Assembly (NCBI GenBank): GCA_034659075.1
Contig: JAYEGM010000082.1
Span: forward strand, 1-43,261
Length of the DNA stretch: 43,261 bases
Direction: 5' to 3'
DNA from: BMS3Bbin11 sp034659075
GTDB taxonomy: Bacteria; Pseudomonadota; Gammaproteobacteria; BMS3Bbin11
Part shown: one piece after another, positions 42,400 through 43,261 of the stretch
Numbering within the stretch: the stretch's first letter is position 1
How the letters are laid out: each line of letters starts with the position of its first letter
Made by a program: the position numbers and the translations under genes
The notes under the pieces: model-generated
Seen by the model: the letters and a program-made list of their open reading frames with translations, nothing else
Databases searched by the model: none
What the model was told of the DNA's origin: nothing

Positions 42400-43261
42400 C
42401 TACGAGTTTTCTTTTACCGTCATCATCAGCCAATCCCCCTCTTTTTTAACCTGCAGAATATTTCCCGGCCCAAACACATCAACTATCATCGCTTCCTGTG
42501 TGCACAGTATACCTGAAAGCACCAATACACCCTGTGCTGCCCTCATAGCTAATAAATGTGCCTTCAAATCAATTAATGTGCCGGCGAGGATATTGGCAAA
42601 AACAATATCAGCTGAGCTGTTTTCAGGCAGATTTCCCGACAGGGCCAGTTCCAGCTTTTCACTGACACTATTGATCTCTGCATTGCTGCGGCTCGCCTGC
42701 AGGGCCTGCGGGTCAATATCTATCCCGAGTGCGCTGGCGGCACCAAGCTTGAGCGCCGTGATTGCCAGTATTCCAGAACCGCACCCGAAGTCAATGACTG
42801 TTTTCCCGTTGATCGACTGCTTCGCCAGCCACTGCATACACAAACGCGTGGTTTCATGGCTGCCACTGCCGAATGCCAGCCCGGGATCAAGCAAAATATT
42901 TGTCGCTGCAGGTTCAGGCACATCACACCAGCTCGGGCAGACCCACAGTCCGGGTCCGTACTGTATTGGCTGGAAGCGGTCCATCCAGCACCGCTCCCAG
43001 TCCTGGTCCGGCAGGCTCTCGACACGATAGTCAGGCAGAACGTCTGGTGCGAAGGTATCGGCAAGACCGGTAATAACGGCATCCAGCCCCTGCTCTGCAT
43101 TGAACAGACCTGTTACCAGGCTACTGTCCCAGACCGGTAATTCGCCATCCATCAAATCAAATAACGGATGGTCGCCAGCATCTTCAATGGTGACAGCCTG
43201 GGCACCTGCAAGCTCCAGTTGCTCGGTGACAAAATCCAGCTGATCTTTCTTTACAGAAAAT
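42400..43261 (-). CDS. prmA: Ribosomal protein L11 methyltransferase (5' end outside the window)
   Basis: SAM-dependent trimethylation of ribosomal protein L11. The reading frame stays open to the window edge: upstream of the first Met in frame it reads FSVKKDQLDFVTEQLELAG and AVTIEDAGDHPLFDL, matching the known PrmA N-terminal domain, so the gene begins beyond 43261. The catalytic part has VIDFGCGSGILAITALKLGA, DIDPQAL and FANILAGTLIDL. By synteny the upstream gene may be accC. Confidence 0.95.
   Translation of the reverse strand, partial: FSVKKDQLDFVTEQLELAGAQAVTIEDAGDHPLFDLMDGELPVWDSSLVTGLFNAEQGLDAVITGLADTFAPDVLPDYRVESLPDQDWERCWMDRFQPIQYGPGLWVCPSWCDVPEPAATNILLDPGLAFGSGSHETTRLCMQWLAKQSINGKTVIDFGCGSGILAITALKLGAASALGIDIDPQALQASRSNAEINSVSEKLELALSGNLPENSSADIVFANILAGTLIDLKAHLLAMRAAQGVLVLSGILCTQEAMIVDVFGPGNILQVKKEGDWLMMTVKENS

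Overview
Organism: the window looks like a chromosomal segment of a gammaproteobacterium. Supporting points are a proton-type F1Fo ATP synthase operon in the order I-B-E-F-H-A-G-D-C directly downstream of mnmG-rsmG-parA-parB (a typical origin-proximal order), the prmA / zinc-ribbon DUF3426 / dusB / fis / purH series, two-subunit glycyl-tRNA synthetase (glyQ-glyS) next to gmhB and plsC, and Gram-negative envelope genes (LpxL-type acyltransferases, gmhB, mtgA). I cannot name the genus. No tRNA, rRNA, CRISPR array, prophage or complete transposon is visible.  Layout: 1-640 is one copy of a dispersed composite repeat. 665-7567 is the atp operon on the minus strand, with a good sigma70 promoter at 7641-7669. 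7719-12039 is parB, parA, rsmG and mnmG (transcribed mnmG to parB), with a degenerate repeat between rsmG and mnmG and a MITE-like element of 166 bp upstream of mnmG. 12281-16479 is a Ser/Thr phosphosignalling cassette: a CHASE2-TPR membrane kinase, a PP2C phosphatase and a two-FHA-domain protein. 16823-18884 holds two small exported proteins and a cation diffusion facilitator on the plus strand. 18889-19133 is a run of four different perfect 7-bp tandem arrays. 19140-21007 holds two tandem LpxL-like acyltransferases. 21080-24782 holds a class II aldolase-like protein, recG and ubiA. 24935-25561 is an orphan ParA-type ATPase with its own promoter. Then come aroE, fetB-fetA (minus), pdxA-rsmA (plus), a shikimate kinase-like gene, and the minus-strand block glyQ-glyS-MazG-like-gmhB-plsC. 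35363-36283 is a second, complete copy of the composite repeat in inverted orientation. The right end is prmA (truncated by the window edge), DUF3426, dusB, fis, purH and mtgA, all minus.  Joint function: most genes are housekeeping (energy conversion, chromosome segregation, tRNA modification, ribosome maturation, purine, pyridoxal, ubiquinone and shikimate pathways, lipid A and heptose supply). The least ordinary content is the kinase/phosphatase/FHA cassette and the intergenic DNA, which is unusually rich in structured repeats: a ~0.9-kb element with long terminal inverted repeats in two inverted copies, a short element with perfect 23-bp terminal repeats and a decayed relative, and 7-bp repeat units that recur in at least five separate intergenic gaps, often as inverted pairs able to form hairpins.
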